Assembly: GCF_004363095.1 (NCBI RefSeq)
Contig: NZ_SNYO01000010.1
Span: forward strand, 62,001-126,000
Direction of reading: 5' to 3'
Source of the DNA: Actinomycetospora succinea
GTDB taxonomy: Bacteria > Actinomycetota > Actinomycetes > Mycobacteriales > Pseudonocardiaceae
DNA length: 64,000 nucleotides
Shown: positions 31,136 to 41,231 of the stretch, piece by piece
How positions within the stretch are numbered: the stretch's first letter is position 1
Layout of the letters: each line of letters begins with the position of its first letter
Translations under genes and position numbers: made by a program
The notes under the pieces: model-generated
The model's database searches: none
Seen by the model: the letters and a program-made list of their open reading frames with translations, nothing else
What the model was told of the DNA's origin: nothing

Positions 31136-32947
31136 ATGTGCGGCATCGTGGGGTACGTCGGCCCGAGACCGGCGACGAAGATCCTGGTCGACGGGCTCGC
31201 CCGCCTGGAGTACCGCGGCTACGACTCGGCCGGCCTGGCCGTCGCCCACCGCAAGGCCCTGCGCACCACCCGGTCGGCCGGCCGCGTGGACGACCTGCGC
31301 GCCGCCGTCGGCGAGGACGACCAGCCCGGGCGCACCGGCATCGCCCACACCCGCTGGGCCACCCACGGGGAGCCGAGCGAGCGCAACGCCCATCCCCACA
31401 CCGACGCGGCCGGGCGCATCGCCGTCGTGCACAACGGCATCCTCGAGAACGCCGACGAGCTGCGCGCCAAGCTGGTCGCCGACGGCGTGACGCTGAAGTC
31501 CGACACCGACACCGAGGTCCTCCCGCACCTCGTCGCGCGGGCGCTGGACGCCGGGTCGAGCTCGCTCGAGGAGGCCGTCCGCGAGGCCCTGCGCGTCGTC
31601 GAGGGCACCTACGGGCTCGTCGTGCTCGACGCCCGCAACCCCGACGAGCTCGTCGTCGCCCGGAACGGCAGCCCGATCGTGCTCGGCCTCGGCGACGGCG
31701 AGATGTTCGTGGCGTCCGACGTCGCGGCGCTGGTCCGGCACACCCGCCAGGTCGTGTTCCTCGCCGACGGCGAGCTCGCGACGCTGACCGCCGCCGGCTA
31801 CGAGGGCTCGCGGCTCGGGCCGCCCACCGAGGTCGACGTCGACGACGCCGACTACGAGCTCGACGGCCACGAGGACTTCCTGTCCAAGGAGATCCACGAG
31901 CAGCCCGCGGCCCTGCGCCGCGTGCTGGCCGGGCGCCTCGACACCCGCTTCGCCACCGCGCGCCTCGACGGGCTGCGCCTCGACCCCCGCGAGCTGCGCG
32001 GCATCCGCCGCGTGACGTTCCTCGGGTGCGGGTCCGCGCTCTACGCCGGGCAGATCGGGGCCGGCCTCGTCGAGGAGCTCGCCCGCATCCCCGCCGACGC
32101 GGAGCAGGCCAGCGAGTTCCGCTACCGCAACCCGCTCGTCGACCCCGAGACGCTCTACGTCGCGGTGAGCCAGTCCGGCGAGACCATCGACACCCTCGCC
32201 GCCGTCGAGGAGCTCCAGCGCAAGGGCGGGCGGGTCGTCGGCGTCGTCAACGTCATCGGCTCGGCCATCGCGCGCCAGTGCGGCGCCGGGATGTTCCTGC
32301 ACGCCGGGCCCGAGGTCTCGGTGGCCTCGACGAAGGCGTTCAGCTCGATGGCGACGTCGTTCACGCTGCTCGCGCTGCTGCTCGGCCGCGTCCGGGATCT
32401 CTCCGCGGCGCACGGCACGCGGCTCGTCGAGGGTCTGCGGCGCCTCCCCGACGCCGTGGAGACCGCGCTGCAGTCGAGCGACGACGTCGCCGAGGTCGCC
32501 CGCCGCTACGCCGACGCGCGCTCGATGTTCTACCTCGGCCGGGTGCGCGGGGCGGCCGTCGCCCGCGAGGGCGCCCAGAAGCTCAAGGAGATCTCCTACG
32601 TGCACGCCGAGGCGTACGCGGCCGCGGAGCTCAAGCACGGCCCGCTCGCCCTCGTCGACGCGCAGATGCCGTGCGTGGTGGTCGTCCCCGACGACGAGCT
32701 GCTGGCCAAGAACATCAGCACCATCGAGCAGATCCGCGCCCGCGGCGGGCCCGTGATCGCGGTGACGAACGCCCAGCTCCCCGAGGGGCTCGCGGACGCC
32801 GTGCTGCGCGTCCCGCGCCTCGAGCCCGAGCTCGACCCGATCCTGCTCGGCGTCCCGCTGCAGCTCCTGGCCTACCACTGCGCCGCGGTGCTGGGCCGCG
32901 ACATCGACAAGCCCCGCAACCTCGCCAAGAGCGTGACCGTGGAGTAG
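31136..32947 (+). CDS. glmS: Glutamine-fructose-6-phosphate aminotransferase GlmS
   Basis: 603 residues. The N-terminal Ntn glutaminase starts MCGIVGYVG with nucleophile Cys2, GHTRWATHGEP-like AHTRWATHGEPSERNAHPH, and HNGILENADELR. Two SIS isomerase domains follow (FLGCGSALYAGQIGAGLVEEL, SQSGETIDTLAAVE, GAQKLKEISYVHAEAYAAAELKHGPLALVD), and the end reads NLAKSVTVE. It makes glucosamine-6-phosphate for peptidoglycan. An AGGGGGAAG ribosome site precedes the ATG, 15 nt after the small helical gene, so the two are likely co-transcribed. The stop TAG abuts the stop of the convergent Clp gene. No glmS ribozyme is seen. Confidence 0.97.
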   Translation: MCGIVGYVGPRPATKILVDGLARLEYRGYDSAGLAVAHRKALRTTRSAGRVDDLRAAVGEDDQPGRTGIAHTRWATHGEPSERNAHPHTDAAGRIAVVHNGILENADELRAKLVADGVTLKSDTDTEVLPHLVARALDAGSSSLEEAVREALRVVEGTYGLVVLDARNPDELVVARNGSPIVLGLGDGEMFVASDVAALVRHTRQVVFLADGELATLTAAGYEGSRLGPPTEVDVDDADYELDGHEDFLSKEIHEQPAALRRVLAGRLDTRFATARLDGLRLDPRELRGIRRVTFLGCGSALYAGQIGAGLVEELARIPADAEQASEFRYRNPLVDPETLYVAVSQSGETIDTLAAVEELQRKGGRVVGVVNVIGSAIARQCGAGMFLHAGPEVSVASTKAFSSMATSFTLLALLLGRVRDLSAAHGTRLVEGLRRLPDAVETALQSSDDVAEVARRYADARSMFYLGRVRGAAVAREGAQKLKEISYVHAEAYAAAELKHGPLALVDAQMPCVVVVPDDELLAKNISTIEQIRARGGPVIAVTNAQLPEGLADAVLRVPRLEPELDPILLGVPLQLLAYHCAAVLGRDIDKPRNLAKSVTVE

Positions 32948-34864
<1,917 letters not shown>

Positions 34865-34883
34865 GCCTCCATCATGCGCTGTC

Positions 34884-35171
34884 TCAGCAGCTGGGCTCGA
34901 TCGACAGGACGCCGGGGAGGTCGCGGACGCGGTCGGCGAACTCGGTGCATTCGGCGCTGGTGAGCGCGACGGTGCACTGGATGCAGCTGCACGAGACGCC
35001 CTCGTGGACGTCGACCGAGAAGTCCGGGACGCGGTAGCCCAGCGAGCAGAGCGCCGACGCGAGGTCCATGACGCCGGTCATCCCACCGGTGGTGAGGATG
35101 GTGAAGGGGCGCGGCAGACGCGAGGCCCGGCGGGGGGCGGGGGCGGTGCGGGCCGGCTCGAGCGTGGTCAC
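34884..35171 (-). CDS. Small cysteine-rich protein with an ACT-like pattern
   Basis: 95 residues. After a basic, Pro/Ala-rich start (TTLEPARTAPAPRRASRLPRP) comes FTILTTGGMTGVMDLASALCSLGYRVPDFSVDVHEG, then VSCSCIQCTVALTSAECTEFADRVRDLPGVLSIEPSC. Alternating strand-helix-strand with a final GVLSIEP strand resembles a single ACT-like/ferredoxin-like fold. There are six Cys in the last 55 residues, including CSC and a C-terminal Cys, which suggests metal or redox chemistry. The GTG at 35171 has a CAGGAG site. It precedes the Clp ATPase by 20 nt, so the two probably form an operon. Function unknown. Confidence 0.65.
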   Translation of the reverse strand: MTTLEPARTAPAPRRASRLPRPFTILTTGGMTGVMDLASALCSLGYRVPDFSVDVHEGVSCSCIQCTVALTSAECTEFADRVRDLPGVLSIEPSC

Positions 35172-35386
35172 GGCGGGGCTCCTGGGGATCCGGTGGTGGA
35201 GTGGATCCGAGCCAGGTCTCGGCGTGTGCCCGCTACGAGCCCCTGACGGGGCGAGCGGTGTGCGCGCCGGGGCCCTGGCTCACCCGGCGCGCCGAAGTAC
35301 TACCTCTCGACGAAGTCGCACGGCCTGCATGTCGACCATGTTACCCCCGCCACTCCCGCCGCGGTCAAACGGGCGCGCCACCGATA

Positions 35387-35428
35387 GGTGGGTGTTCTGG
35401 ATCGTTCTGACGACGCAGAACACCCACC
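35387..35428 (-). terminator. 13-bp inverted repeat after the acetoin reductase gene
   Basis: Perfect arms GGTGGGTGTTCTG (35387-35399) and CAGAACACCCACC (35416-35428) with a 16-nt loop, only 5 nt past the stop of the gene ending at 35434. It probably acts as a terminator without a U-tract, or is a mobile REP-like hairpin. The rest of 35172-35433 (262 nt) shows no gene. Confidence 0.55.
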
Positions 35429-35433
35429 GCCCG

Positions 35434-36231
35434 TCAGACCATGACGATCCCGCCGTCGATCATCACCGCCTGGCCGGTCATGTAGTCGGCGTCGCGGCTC
35501 GCCAGGTACGAGACGAACGACGCGACGTCCTCCGGCGTCTGCACGCGGCCCAGCGCGATGAGCTGCGAGTACTGCTTCAGCGCCTCGCCCTTGCCGGTGC
35601 CGAGGTAGCCGCCGAGGCCCTCGTCGATCTCGTCCCACATGGTCGTGCCGACGATCCCGGGGCAGTAGGCGTTGACGGTGATCTGGTGCTGCGCGAGCTC
35701 CTTCGCCGCCGCCTGCGTCAGCGCCCGGACCGCGAACTTCGACGCCGAGTAGTGCCCGAGGTGGTCGAAGCCCTGGTGCCCGGCGATCGACGCGGCGTTG
35801 ATGATCTTCCCGCCGTGGCCCTGCTCGATCATCGCCTCGGCGGCGGCCTGCAGGCACCACATCACGCCGCCGACGTTGATCGAGAGCATCCGCTGCAGGT
35901 CCTCGGGCGTCACCTCGAGCAGCGTCTTCACCTGCGCGATGCCCGCGTTCGCGACCATGACGTCGATCGACCCGAAGCGTTCCCGCGTCGCGGCGACCAG
36001 CGCGACGACGGCCTCCTTGTCGGCCACGTCGGTGGCGGTCGACGCGGCCTGGCCGCCGGCGTCGGTGATCTCCTGCGCGACGCCCTGCGCGGTCGCCGCG
36101 TCGATGTCGGACACCATCACCGCGAGGCCGTCGGACGCGAGCCGGCGGGCGATGGCGGCACCGATCCCCCGTCCTGCGCCGGTGACGACGGCGACACGCG
36201 TACCGGCGGCGTTGTACCGGGCGGCGGTCAC
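35434..36231 (-). CDS. Acetoin/diacetyl reductase-type short-chain dehydrogenase
   Basis: 265 residues. The Rossmann motif VAVVTGAGRGIGAAIARRLASDG is followed by ANAGIAQVKTLLEVTPEDLQRMLSINVGGVMWCLQAA, the active site INAASIAGHQGFDHLGHYSASKFAVRAL (Ser, Tyr-xxx-Lys), and VNAYCPGIVGTTMWDEID, which closely follows the BudC/diacetyl reductase subfamily (CPGIVxTxMWxEID). It likely interconverts acetoin and diacetyl or meso-butanediol with NAD(H). The GTG at 36231 overlaps the stop of the upstream butanediol dehydrogenase (GTGA). A 13-bp hairpin follows the stop. Confidence 0.9.
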   Translation of the reverse strand: MTAARYNAAGTRVAVVTGAGRGIGAAIARRLASDGLAVMVSDIDAATAQGVAQEITDAGGQAASTATDVADKEAVVALVAATRERFGSIDVMVANAGIAQVKTLLEVTPEDLQRMLSINVGGVMWCLQAAAEAMIEQGHGGKIINAASIAGHQGFDHLGHYSASKFAVRALTQAAAKELAQHQITVNAYCPGIVGTTMWDEIDEGLGGYLGTGKGEALKQYSQLIALGRVQTPEDVASFVSYLASRDADYMTGQAVMIDGGIVMV

Positions 36232-37283
36232 GGGTGCACCAGGATCTTCACGTTGGTCTCCTTGTGGTCGATCAGCTCGCGGAAGCCCTGGTCGACGATG
36301 TCGTCGAGGGCGATGCGGCCGGTGATGAACTGCTCGACGTCGACGACGCCGTCGCGGACGAGGTCGATGACCTCGGGGTGGCGGCCCGCGTAGGCGAGCG
36401 AGCCGATGAGCCGGATCTCGGAGAACACCAGGGAGTTGACGTCGAAGGTGGCCGGGTGGCCCCAGATCGAGACGTTGATGCAGGTGCCACCGGGGCGAGT
36501 CGACGCGACGGCCTGGGCGAGCACGGGGTCGAGGCCGGCGCACTCGAACGTCACGTCCGCCCCGGCGCCGTCGGTGAGCTCGCGGATCGCCTCGGGCACG
36601 TCGACCTCGGTGGGGTCGAGGACGTGGTCGGCGCCGGCCCCGGGCGCCTTGGCCTTCCGTGCGTCGGCGGGCTCGACGACGATCACCTGGCCGGCACCGT
36701 TCGCCCGCAGCGCCGCGGCCGTGACCAGCCCGATCGGTCCCGAGCCGAACACCGCCGCCGTCTGGCCCTGCTGGATCCCGGACAGCTTGGTCGCGTGGTA
36801 CCCGACGGCCAGCGGCTCGATGAGCGCGCCCTGCTCGGCGGTCAGGCCGCCGATGGGGTGCACCCAGCGCTGGTCGACGACCATCTTCTCGGCGAACCCG
36901 CCCTGGTCGCCGTCGAGGCCGATGAAGCCCAGCGACCGGCAGATGTTGTACCGCCCCGACCGGCACGCCACGCACGTGCCGCACACGTCGTAGGGCTCGA
37001 CGACGACCCGGTCGCCCTCGGACACGCCCGTGACGCCCTGGCCGACCTCCGCGACCACGCCCGAGAACTCGTGCCCGAGCGTGATCGGGATGGCGCCGCC
37101 GGTCAGCGGGTGCGGCGCCTGGGGCGTCGGGGTGAAGATCGGGCCGTCGAGGAACTCGTGCAGGTCGGTGCCGCAGATCCCGCACCACTCGACCGCGATC
37201 TGCACCTGGCCCGGGCCGGGGTGCGGCTCCGGGACGTCCTCGATCCGCACGTCCTCGCGGCCGTGGAAGCGGGCAGCCTTCAT
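36228..37283 (-). CDS. Zinc-dependent 2,3-butanediol dehydrogenase (MDR family)
   Basis: 351 residues starting MKAARFHGREDVRIEDVPEPHPGPGQVQIAVEWCGICGTDLHEFLDGPIFTP, with catalytic zinc ligands Cys (CGICGTD), GHEFSGVV His and a later Glu. The structural-zinc lobe CGTCVACRSGRYNIC and cofactor loop VFGSGPIGLVTAAALRANG are present, as is the butanediol-dehydrogenase-typical HEFLDGPIFTPT segment. It oxidises butanediol to acetoin, feeding the reductase encoded next. The ATG at 37283 has a GGGAGGACACCC site. The regulator gene ends 85 nt upstream; dyads there suggest control. Confidence 0.92.
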   Translation of the reverse strand: MKAARFHGREDVRIEDVPEPHPGPGQVQIAVEWCGICGTDLHEFLDGPIFTPTPQAPHPLTGGAIPITLGHEFSGVVAEVGQGVTGVSEGDRVVVEPYDVCGTCVACRSGRYNICRSLGFIGLDGDQGGFAEKMVVDQRWVHPIGGLTAEQGALIEPLAVGYHATKLSGIQQGQTAAVFGSGPIGLVTAAALRANGAGQVIVVEPADARKAKAPGAGADHVLDPTEVDVPEAIRELTDGAGADVTFECAGLDPVLAQAVASTRPGGTCINVSIWGHPATFDVNSLVFSEIRLIGSLAYAGRHPEVIDLVRDGVVDVEQFITGRIALDDIVDQGFRELIDHKETNVKILVHP

Positions 37284-37295
37284 GGGTGTCCTCCC

Positions 37296-37323
37296 GGGAG
37301 ACGGAGCGCAGCGGAGCTCGACC
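37296..37323 (+). repeat. 28-nt dispersed intergenic repeat, copy B
   Basis: Begins GGGAGACGGAGCGCAG and ends GAGCTCGACC on the plus strand; 27/28 identical to the element at 3922-3949 (minus strand). It lies between the regulator gene and the butanediol dehydrogenase start, overlapping the probable leader of the latter. Confidence 0.7.
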
Positions 37324-37330
37324 TGACTGG

Positions 37331-37372
37331 GGCGGTAGCTCACCGCCATCCCACGAGGGTGACCCGGGTCAC
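37331..37372. promoter_or_regulatory. Candidate operator dyads upstream of the butanediol operon
   Basis: GGCGGT-N5-ACCGCC (37331-37347) and a perfect 14-nt palindrome GTGACCCGGGTCAC (37359-37372), which overlaps the regulator's TGA stop. Both lie 48-90 nt upstream of the dehydrogenase ATG and could bind the GAF-type regulator encoded just upstream. Confidence 0.45.
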
Positions 37373-38691
37373 GGCCAGGGTTGCAGCGGTGTTGCACGCG
37401 CGCCGAAGAGGCGCACGGTGTCCTCCGGCGACGGCGGGACGACCTCGACGCCCGGCGCGATCCGGTACGGGCGCGCGGCGAGCAGGCCGCCGAGCACGCG
37501 GCGCAACCGGGAGAGCTCGGCGCGGACGGTGACGAGGTGGTCGGCGTCGTCGTAGAGCGCGCGGCTGATCGCGGCCGCGTCGAGTCCGGCGCTCCCGGCC
37601 GCCATCAGCAGGGCGACGATCTGGAGGTGGCGCCGCCCGAGGGTGTGGCGCCAGACCTCGTGCCCCTCGACCAGCGCCGCGGGCGGATCGGCGTCGAGGT
37701 CCAGGCGCAGGCGGGTGCGGCTCGGCCCCGCGGCGTCGGACGGGCGCAGCAGCCAGCCGCCCGGCACGCGGTCGGGCAGGCACGCGCCGAGCCCGTGGAC
37801 CAGCATCGCCTCGCCGGCCTGGGGGACGCCGACCCGGTCGCGCGGGGCGAGGCCCGTCGCGGCCGCGACCCAGCCGTGGTCGTCGACGACGAGCGCCGGG
37901 CCGGTCTGCCGCGCGAGCACCGGCGCCGCGACGGCCCGCAGGCTCTCGAGGCGGGTCTCGTGCGCGGCCCAGAGCCCGGTCTCGGCGAGGCGGACCGCGG
38001 TGTGCACGAGCGCCACGGTCGTCGGGTGGACGGTCGGGGCGGGGCCGGAGAGGTCGACGACGCCGAGCATCTCGCCGGTGCGCGGGTCGTGGATGGGGCT
38101 CGCGGTGCAGGTCCACGGGTGCTGGGCGCGGACGAAGTGCTCGGCGGAGAACAGCTGCACCGAGGCGTGCTCGGCGAGCGCGGTGCCGATGGCGTTCGTG
38201 CCGACCGACGCCTCGGTCCAGTCGGCGCCGGGCAGGAAGCCGAGCGAGTCGGCGAGCCGGCCCACGCGCACCGCGCCCTCGCGCCAGAGGACGAAGCCGT
38301 CGGCGGCGGTGATGACCATGATGTGCTCGGCGTCCTCGGCTACCGCCGTGAGGCTCGCCCGCAGCTGCGGCAGCACCCCGGAGATGGGCGACGCGGCCCG
38401 TCGCTGCTCCACGATCTCCGGCGCGGCCGGGTCGTCGAGCGAGCGCCCGTCCGGCGCGACGCCGTAGGACAGGACGCGGTCCCAGGACCGGCTGACGACC
38501 CGGCGCAGCGGCGTCGTCGGGCGGCTCCCGGAGAGCCGGGCGTCGTGGGCCTGGTGGAGCAGGCGGGCGTGCTGGCGCAGGTCGGTGCTCCGCGTGACCG
38601 CGCAGACCCCGTCGTCGGCGTGAGGCACGGGCACCTCCTCGGCATCGACGACCCCGCCGCAGCCTAGGCACCGGTCCGTGACCGGCGCCAT
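37369..38691 (-). CDS. GAF-domain helix-turn-helix regulator, AcoR-like without the AAA+ module
   Basis: 440 residues from the ATG at 38691. The start holds a CLGCGG pair. The AcoR-type N-terminus follows (RRVVSRSWDRVLSYGVAPDGRSLDD), then PISGVLPQLRASLTAVAEDAEHIMVITAADGFVLWREGA and the GAF domain with TEASVGTNAIGTALAEHASVQLFSAEHFVRAQHPWTCTASPIHDP. A winged-helix-like C-terminus replaces the sigma-54 AAA+ and Fis domains (HEVWRHTLGRRHLQIVALLM, SRALYDDADHLVTVRAELSRLRRVLGG). Such proteins sense acetoin-like effectors; control of the downstream dehydrogenase genes is inferred from adjacency. In-frame sequence up to 38817 looks unrelated. Confidence 0.85.
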   Translation of the reverse strand: MAPVTDRCLGCGGVVDAEEVPVPHADDGVCAVTRSTDLRQHARLLHQAHDARLSGSRPTTPLRRVVSRSWDRVLSYGVAPDGRSLDDPAAPEIVEQRRAASPISGVLPQLRASLTAVAEDAEHIMVITAADGFVLWREGAVRVGRLADSLGFLPGADWTEASVGTNAIGTALAEHASVQLFSAEHFVRAQHPWTCTASPIHDPRTGEMLGVVDLSGPAPTVHPTTVALVHTAVRLAETGLWAAHETRLESLRAVAAPVLARQTGPALVVDDHGWVAAATGLAPRDRVGVPQAGEAMLVHGLGACLPDRVPGGWLLRPSDAAGPSRTRLRLDLDADPPAALVEGHEVWRHTLGRRHLQIVALLMAAGSAGLDAAAISRALYDDADHLVTVRAELSRLRRVLGGLLAARPYRIAPGVEVVPPSPEDTVRLFGARATPLQPWP

Positions 38692-38786
38692 AGACGGGGT
38701 GCACGTTCGAGACCCTGCGGTCCACCCGTCCGGCCGTCGTCCGCGCGACGCGTCCTCAGGACGATCTCCGAAGCCCGAGGGGGGAC

Positions 38787-39782
38787 ATGACGAGGACAGC
38801 AACAGAGACGGTCGCACGCGTCGAGACGGCCGCGTCCCTGCAGGACGTCGCAGTGCAGGTGATCGGCTTGCGGGGCGAGCTGGCCGACCTGCGAGCGCAC
38901 AGCAAGCTCGGCTGTGAACACGTCGCGGACACGGTTGGGGAGCTTCTCGACAGGGCCGTGTGCGCCGCCCGACGGCGAGGGCCGTTCCGAGCCCTTGCGA
39001 ATTGGTGGAGCGGGTCGAACGTCGAGGCGGCTTTTCGCGCCATGCATCGGGCCGAGGCTGAGATTGCCCGGCTCTACGACGAGGATCGGATCCGGGCTGC
39101 CGCCCCCGAAGCGTTGGACCGGCTACGCGTCTGCGCCACCGATGACCGACATCGGATCGAGTGGGAGCGCCACCTCGCGGCTCAGAACGGACGGCTCACC
39201 GCCGCCGAGCTCAGCAAGGTCATCCAGCTCGGGCACGAGGCCAAGGACCAGCGGTACGCCAAGGTCCGACGCTTCCGGAACATCGTGCTCAGTGCCGCGG
39301 CGCTGATCACCGTGTTCCTGGCGCTCTTCGCCGTGATCGTGTCGCGGGCACCGGACGCGGTCCCGCTCTGCTTCACCGCGCCACCCGACACGGTTCTCGA
39401 CTGTCCGACGAGCTCGGGACGCGGTGCCAGTGGCGGCGACGTCTGGATCGTGATGCTGCTCGGCATGCTCGGCGGCTCCCTGGCCGCGGCGGTCTCGGTC
39501 CGCAACATCCGCGGAGCCCCGACGCCGTACAACCTCGCGACCGCCCTGGCCCTGCTCAAGGTGCCGGCGGGCGCCCTGACCGCCGTGGGCGCACTCCTCC
39601 TGATCAGCGGCGAGGTCGTTCCCGGGCTCGCACCCCTCGCCTCGCAGGAACAGATCCTCTGCTACGCCCTCGTCTTCGGCTACGCGCAACAGGCACTCAC
39701 GACGCTGATCGACAAGAAGGCCGGCGACCTCGTCACCGGCGTACGCGACAAGGGCGGCGACGAGGGGAAGCCGACCCGGTGA
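38787..39782 (+). CDS. Hypothetical membrane protein with a long N-terminal helical domain
   Basis: 331 residues. A helical soluble N-terminal domain of ~165 residues (MTRTATETVARVETAASLQDVAVQVIGL..., with ALANWWSGSNVEAAFRAMHRAEAEIARLY and TAAELSKVIQLGHEAKDQRYAKVRRFRN) is followed by helices IVLSAAALITVFLALFAVIVS, VWIVMLLGMLGGSLAAAVSV, LALLKVPAGALTAVGALLLI and a last one around ILCYALVFGYAQQALTTLID. The segment NIRGAPTPYNLATALALLKVP is reminiscent of other actinobacterial proteins of unknown role. AGGGGGG precedes the ATG. Base use is slightly less GC-biased than in neighbours. Function unknown. Confidence 0.75.
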   Translation: MTRTATETVARVETAASLQDVAVQVIGLRGELADLRAHSKLGCEHVADTVGELLDRAVCAARRRGPFRALANWWSGSNVEAAFRAMHRAEAEIARLYDEDRIRAAAPEALDRLRVCATDDRHRIEWERHLAAQNGRLTAAELSKVIQLGHEAKDQRYAKVRRFRNIVLSAAALITVFLALFAVIVSRAPDAVPLCFTAPPDTVLDCPTSSGRGASGGDVWIVMLLGMLGGSLAAAVSVRNIRGAPTPYNLATALALLKVPAGALTAVGALLLISGEVVPGLAPLASQEQILCYALVFGYAQQALTTLIDKKAGDLVTGVRDKGGDEGKPTR

Positions 39783-39794
39783 CGGCCGCCGGCG

Positions 39795-40217
39795 TCACTG
39801 CACGCAGAACTCGTTGCCCTCCGGGTCGGCCATCACGATGCACCAGCCCGTCGGCTCGTCGACCTCGCGCAGGAACGTGGCCCCCGCCGCCTCGAGCTTC
39901 TCGCGGTGGGCGTGGGCGAGCTCCTTGCGGCCCTCGCCGCCGTCGCTGACGTTGACGTCGAGGTGGACGCGGTTCTTCACCGTCTTGTCCTCGGGCACCT
40001 TCTGGAACAGCACCCGCGGGCCGGCGCCGGCCGGGTCGACGACCGCGTTCAGACGGTCCCAGTCTTCCTTCGGGACGCCGATCTTCTCGGCGAACGCGAA
40101 CCAGCTGTCGAAGCCGGGCGGCGGGGGCTGGACGACGTAGTCGAGCGCAAGCGCCCAGAACTCGGCCTGCTTGACGGTGTCGTGGGCGTCGAAGGTGATC
40201 TGCACTCCCATGGCCAT
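39795..40217 (-). CDS. VOC-superfamily (glyoxalase-like) protein
   Basis: 140 residues from the ATG at 40217 (MAMGVQITFDAHDTVKQAEFWALALDYVVQPPPPGFDSWFAFAEKIGVPKEDWD...). Paired beta-alpha-beta-beta-beta modules are visible. The first is VQITFDAHDTVKQAEFWALAL; the second covers VHLDVNVSDGGEGRKELAHAHREKLEAAGATFLREVDEP and the typical C-terminus VMADPEGNEFCVQ. It is a glyoxalase_6-type small-molecule-binding protein; the reaction is unknown. A second ATG at 40211 is possible. It is convergent with the gene ending at 39782. Confidence 0.85.
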   Translation of the reverse strand: MAMGVQITFDAHDTVKQAEFWALALDYVVQPPPPGFDSWFAFAEKIGVPKEDWDRLNAVVDPAGAGPRVLFQKVPEDKTVKNRVHLDVNVSDGGEGRKELAHAHREKLEAAGATFLREVDEPTGWCIVMADPEGNEFCVQ

Positions 40218-40584
40218 GAGCTCAGTCTGACGCGGGTGGCGGACTACCTGCGTCCGCCTCTTCCGGCCATGCGGCGCCGCCGGAAGGGCGGGCCTTCGGA
40301 CTGTCGGACGGATCATGATCGTGGGACGGGCCAGGACGCGAGAGCGGACAGGCCCACCCTCGACTCGACTTCGTGACCGAGGGGGCCGGCCGACCTAGGT
40401 CGATGATCGCGTCGAGTCGGACGGTCGGCCCCGATGCGATCTTGCGCCTATCTCTCGTCGGTCGACTCGGTGAGAGGTCTCGGCGGCGCACCGAACCGTC
40501 GCGCTCAGGGGTCGCGTCCGAGACGGCAGCACGCCCTCGTCCTGCTCCGGGTTCTGCTTCACCGCGGGCGGGGCACCCGGCTCC
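40218..40584. other. Intergenic stretch without a recognised gene
   Basis: 367 nt between the VOC gene and udgX. Both strands are open in places because of GC bias, but I find no family resemblance. A loose inverted repeat GGCCGACC (near 40389) / GGTCGGCC (near 40421) is the only structure noticed. The udgX promoter is presumably near its 3' end. Confidence 0.5.
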
Positions 40585-41229
40585 GTGACCGAGCCGCTCG
40601 ACCTGTTCGCCTCCGACCCCACCGACACGGCGGACCCACCACCGGACCTCGAGACCCTCCGCGCCCGGGCCGCCGGCTGCACCGCCTGCGAGCTGTACCA
40701 CGACACCACCGGCACCGTCTTCGGGTCCGGGCCGCCGCAGGCGCGCCTGGTGATGGTCGGCGAGCAGCCCGGCGACCAGGAGGACCGCCAGCAGGCGCCG
40801 TTCGTCGGCCCGGCCGGGCGGCTGCTGGACGAGGCGCTGGACGAGGCCGGCGTCGCCCGCGACGACGCCTACGTCACGAACGCGGTGAAGCACTTCAACT
40901 TCCGCTACCAGGGCAAGCGCCGCATCCACGAGACGCCGAAGGCCGGGCACATCAAGGCGTGCCGGCCGTGGCTGGACGCCGAGCTGGCGCTGGTGAAGCC
41001 CCAGGTGCTGCTCACCCTCGGGGCGACCGCGGGCAAGGCGCTGCTCGGGTCGTCGTTCCGGATCACCGCCGAGCGCGGCGAGCCCCGGGCCTGGAACGAC
41101 ATGACCCTGGTGCCGACCATCCACCCGTCGGCGATCCTGCGCGCCGACCCCGCCCGCGGTCAGGACCGTGACGAGATGTTCGCGGGGTTCGTCGCCGACC
41201 TGAAGGTGGCCGGCGACCTGCTCAGTTGA
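40585..41229 (+). CDS. udgX: UdgX-type uracil-DNA glycosylase (covalent uracil-DNA binder)
   Basis: 214 residues. The N-terminal CTACEL pair (Cys32, Cys35) and Cys126 in HIKACRPWL are iron-sulfur ligands. VKHF replaces the VKC of ordinary family 4 enzymes. Motif A is VMVGEQPGDQED. The UdgX-specific loop GKRRIHETP (residues 110-118) includes the histidine (His115) that covalently traps the abasic sugar after uracil removal. VPTIHPSAILRAD is motif B. UdgX is known from mycobacteria and other actinobacteria as a suicidal, uracil-crosslinking repair enzyme. GTG start at 40585. Neighbours give no operon context. Confidence 0.95.
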   Translation: MTEPLDLFASDPTDTADPPPDLETLRARAAGCTACELYHDTTGTVFGSGPPQARLVMVGEQPGDQEDRQQAPFVGPAGRLLDEALDEAGVARDDAYVTNAVKHFNFRYQGKRRIHETPKAGHIKACRPWLDAELALVKPQVLLTLGATAGKALLGSSFRITAERGEPRAWNDMTLVPTIHPSAILRADPARGQDRDEMFAGFVADLKVAGDLLS

Positions 41230-41231
41230 CC

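Noticed and set aside
40389..40428. Possible hairpin in the gap before udgX
   Set aside because: Short arms with a ~25-30 nt loop; likely chance in this GC context.
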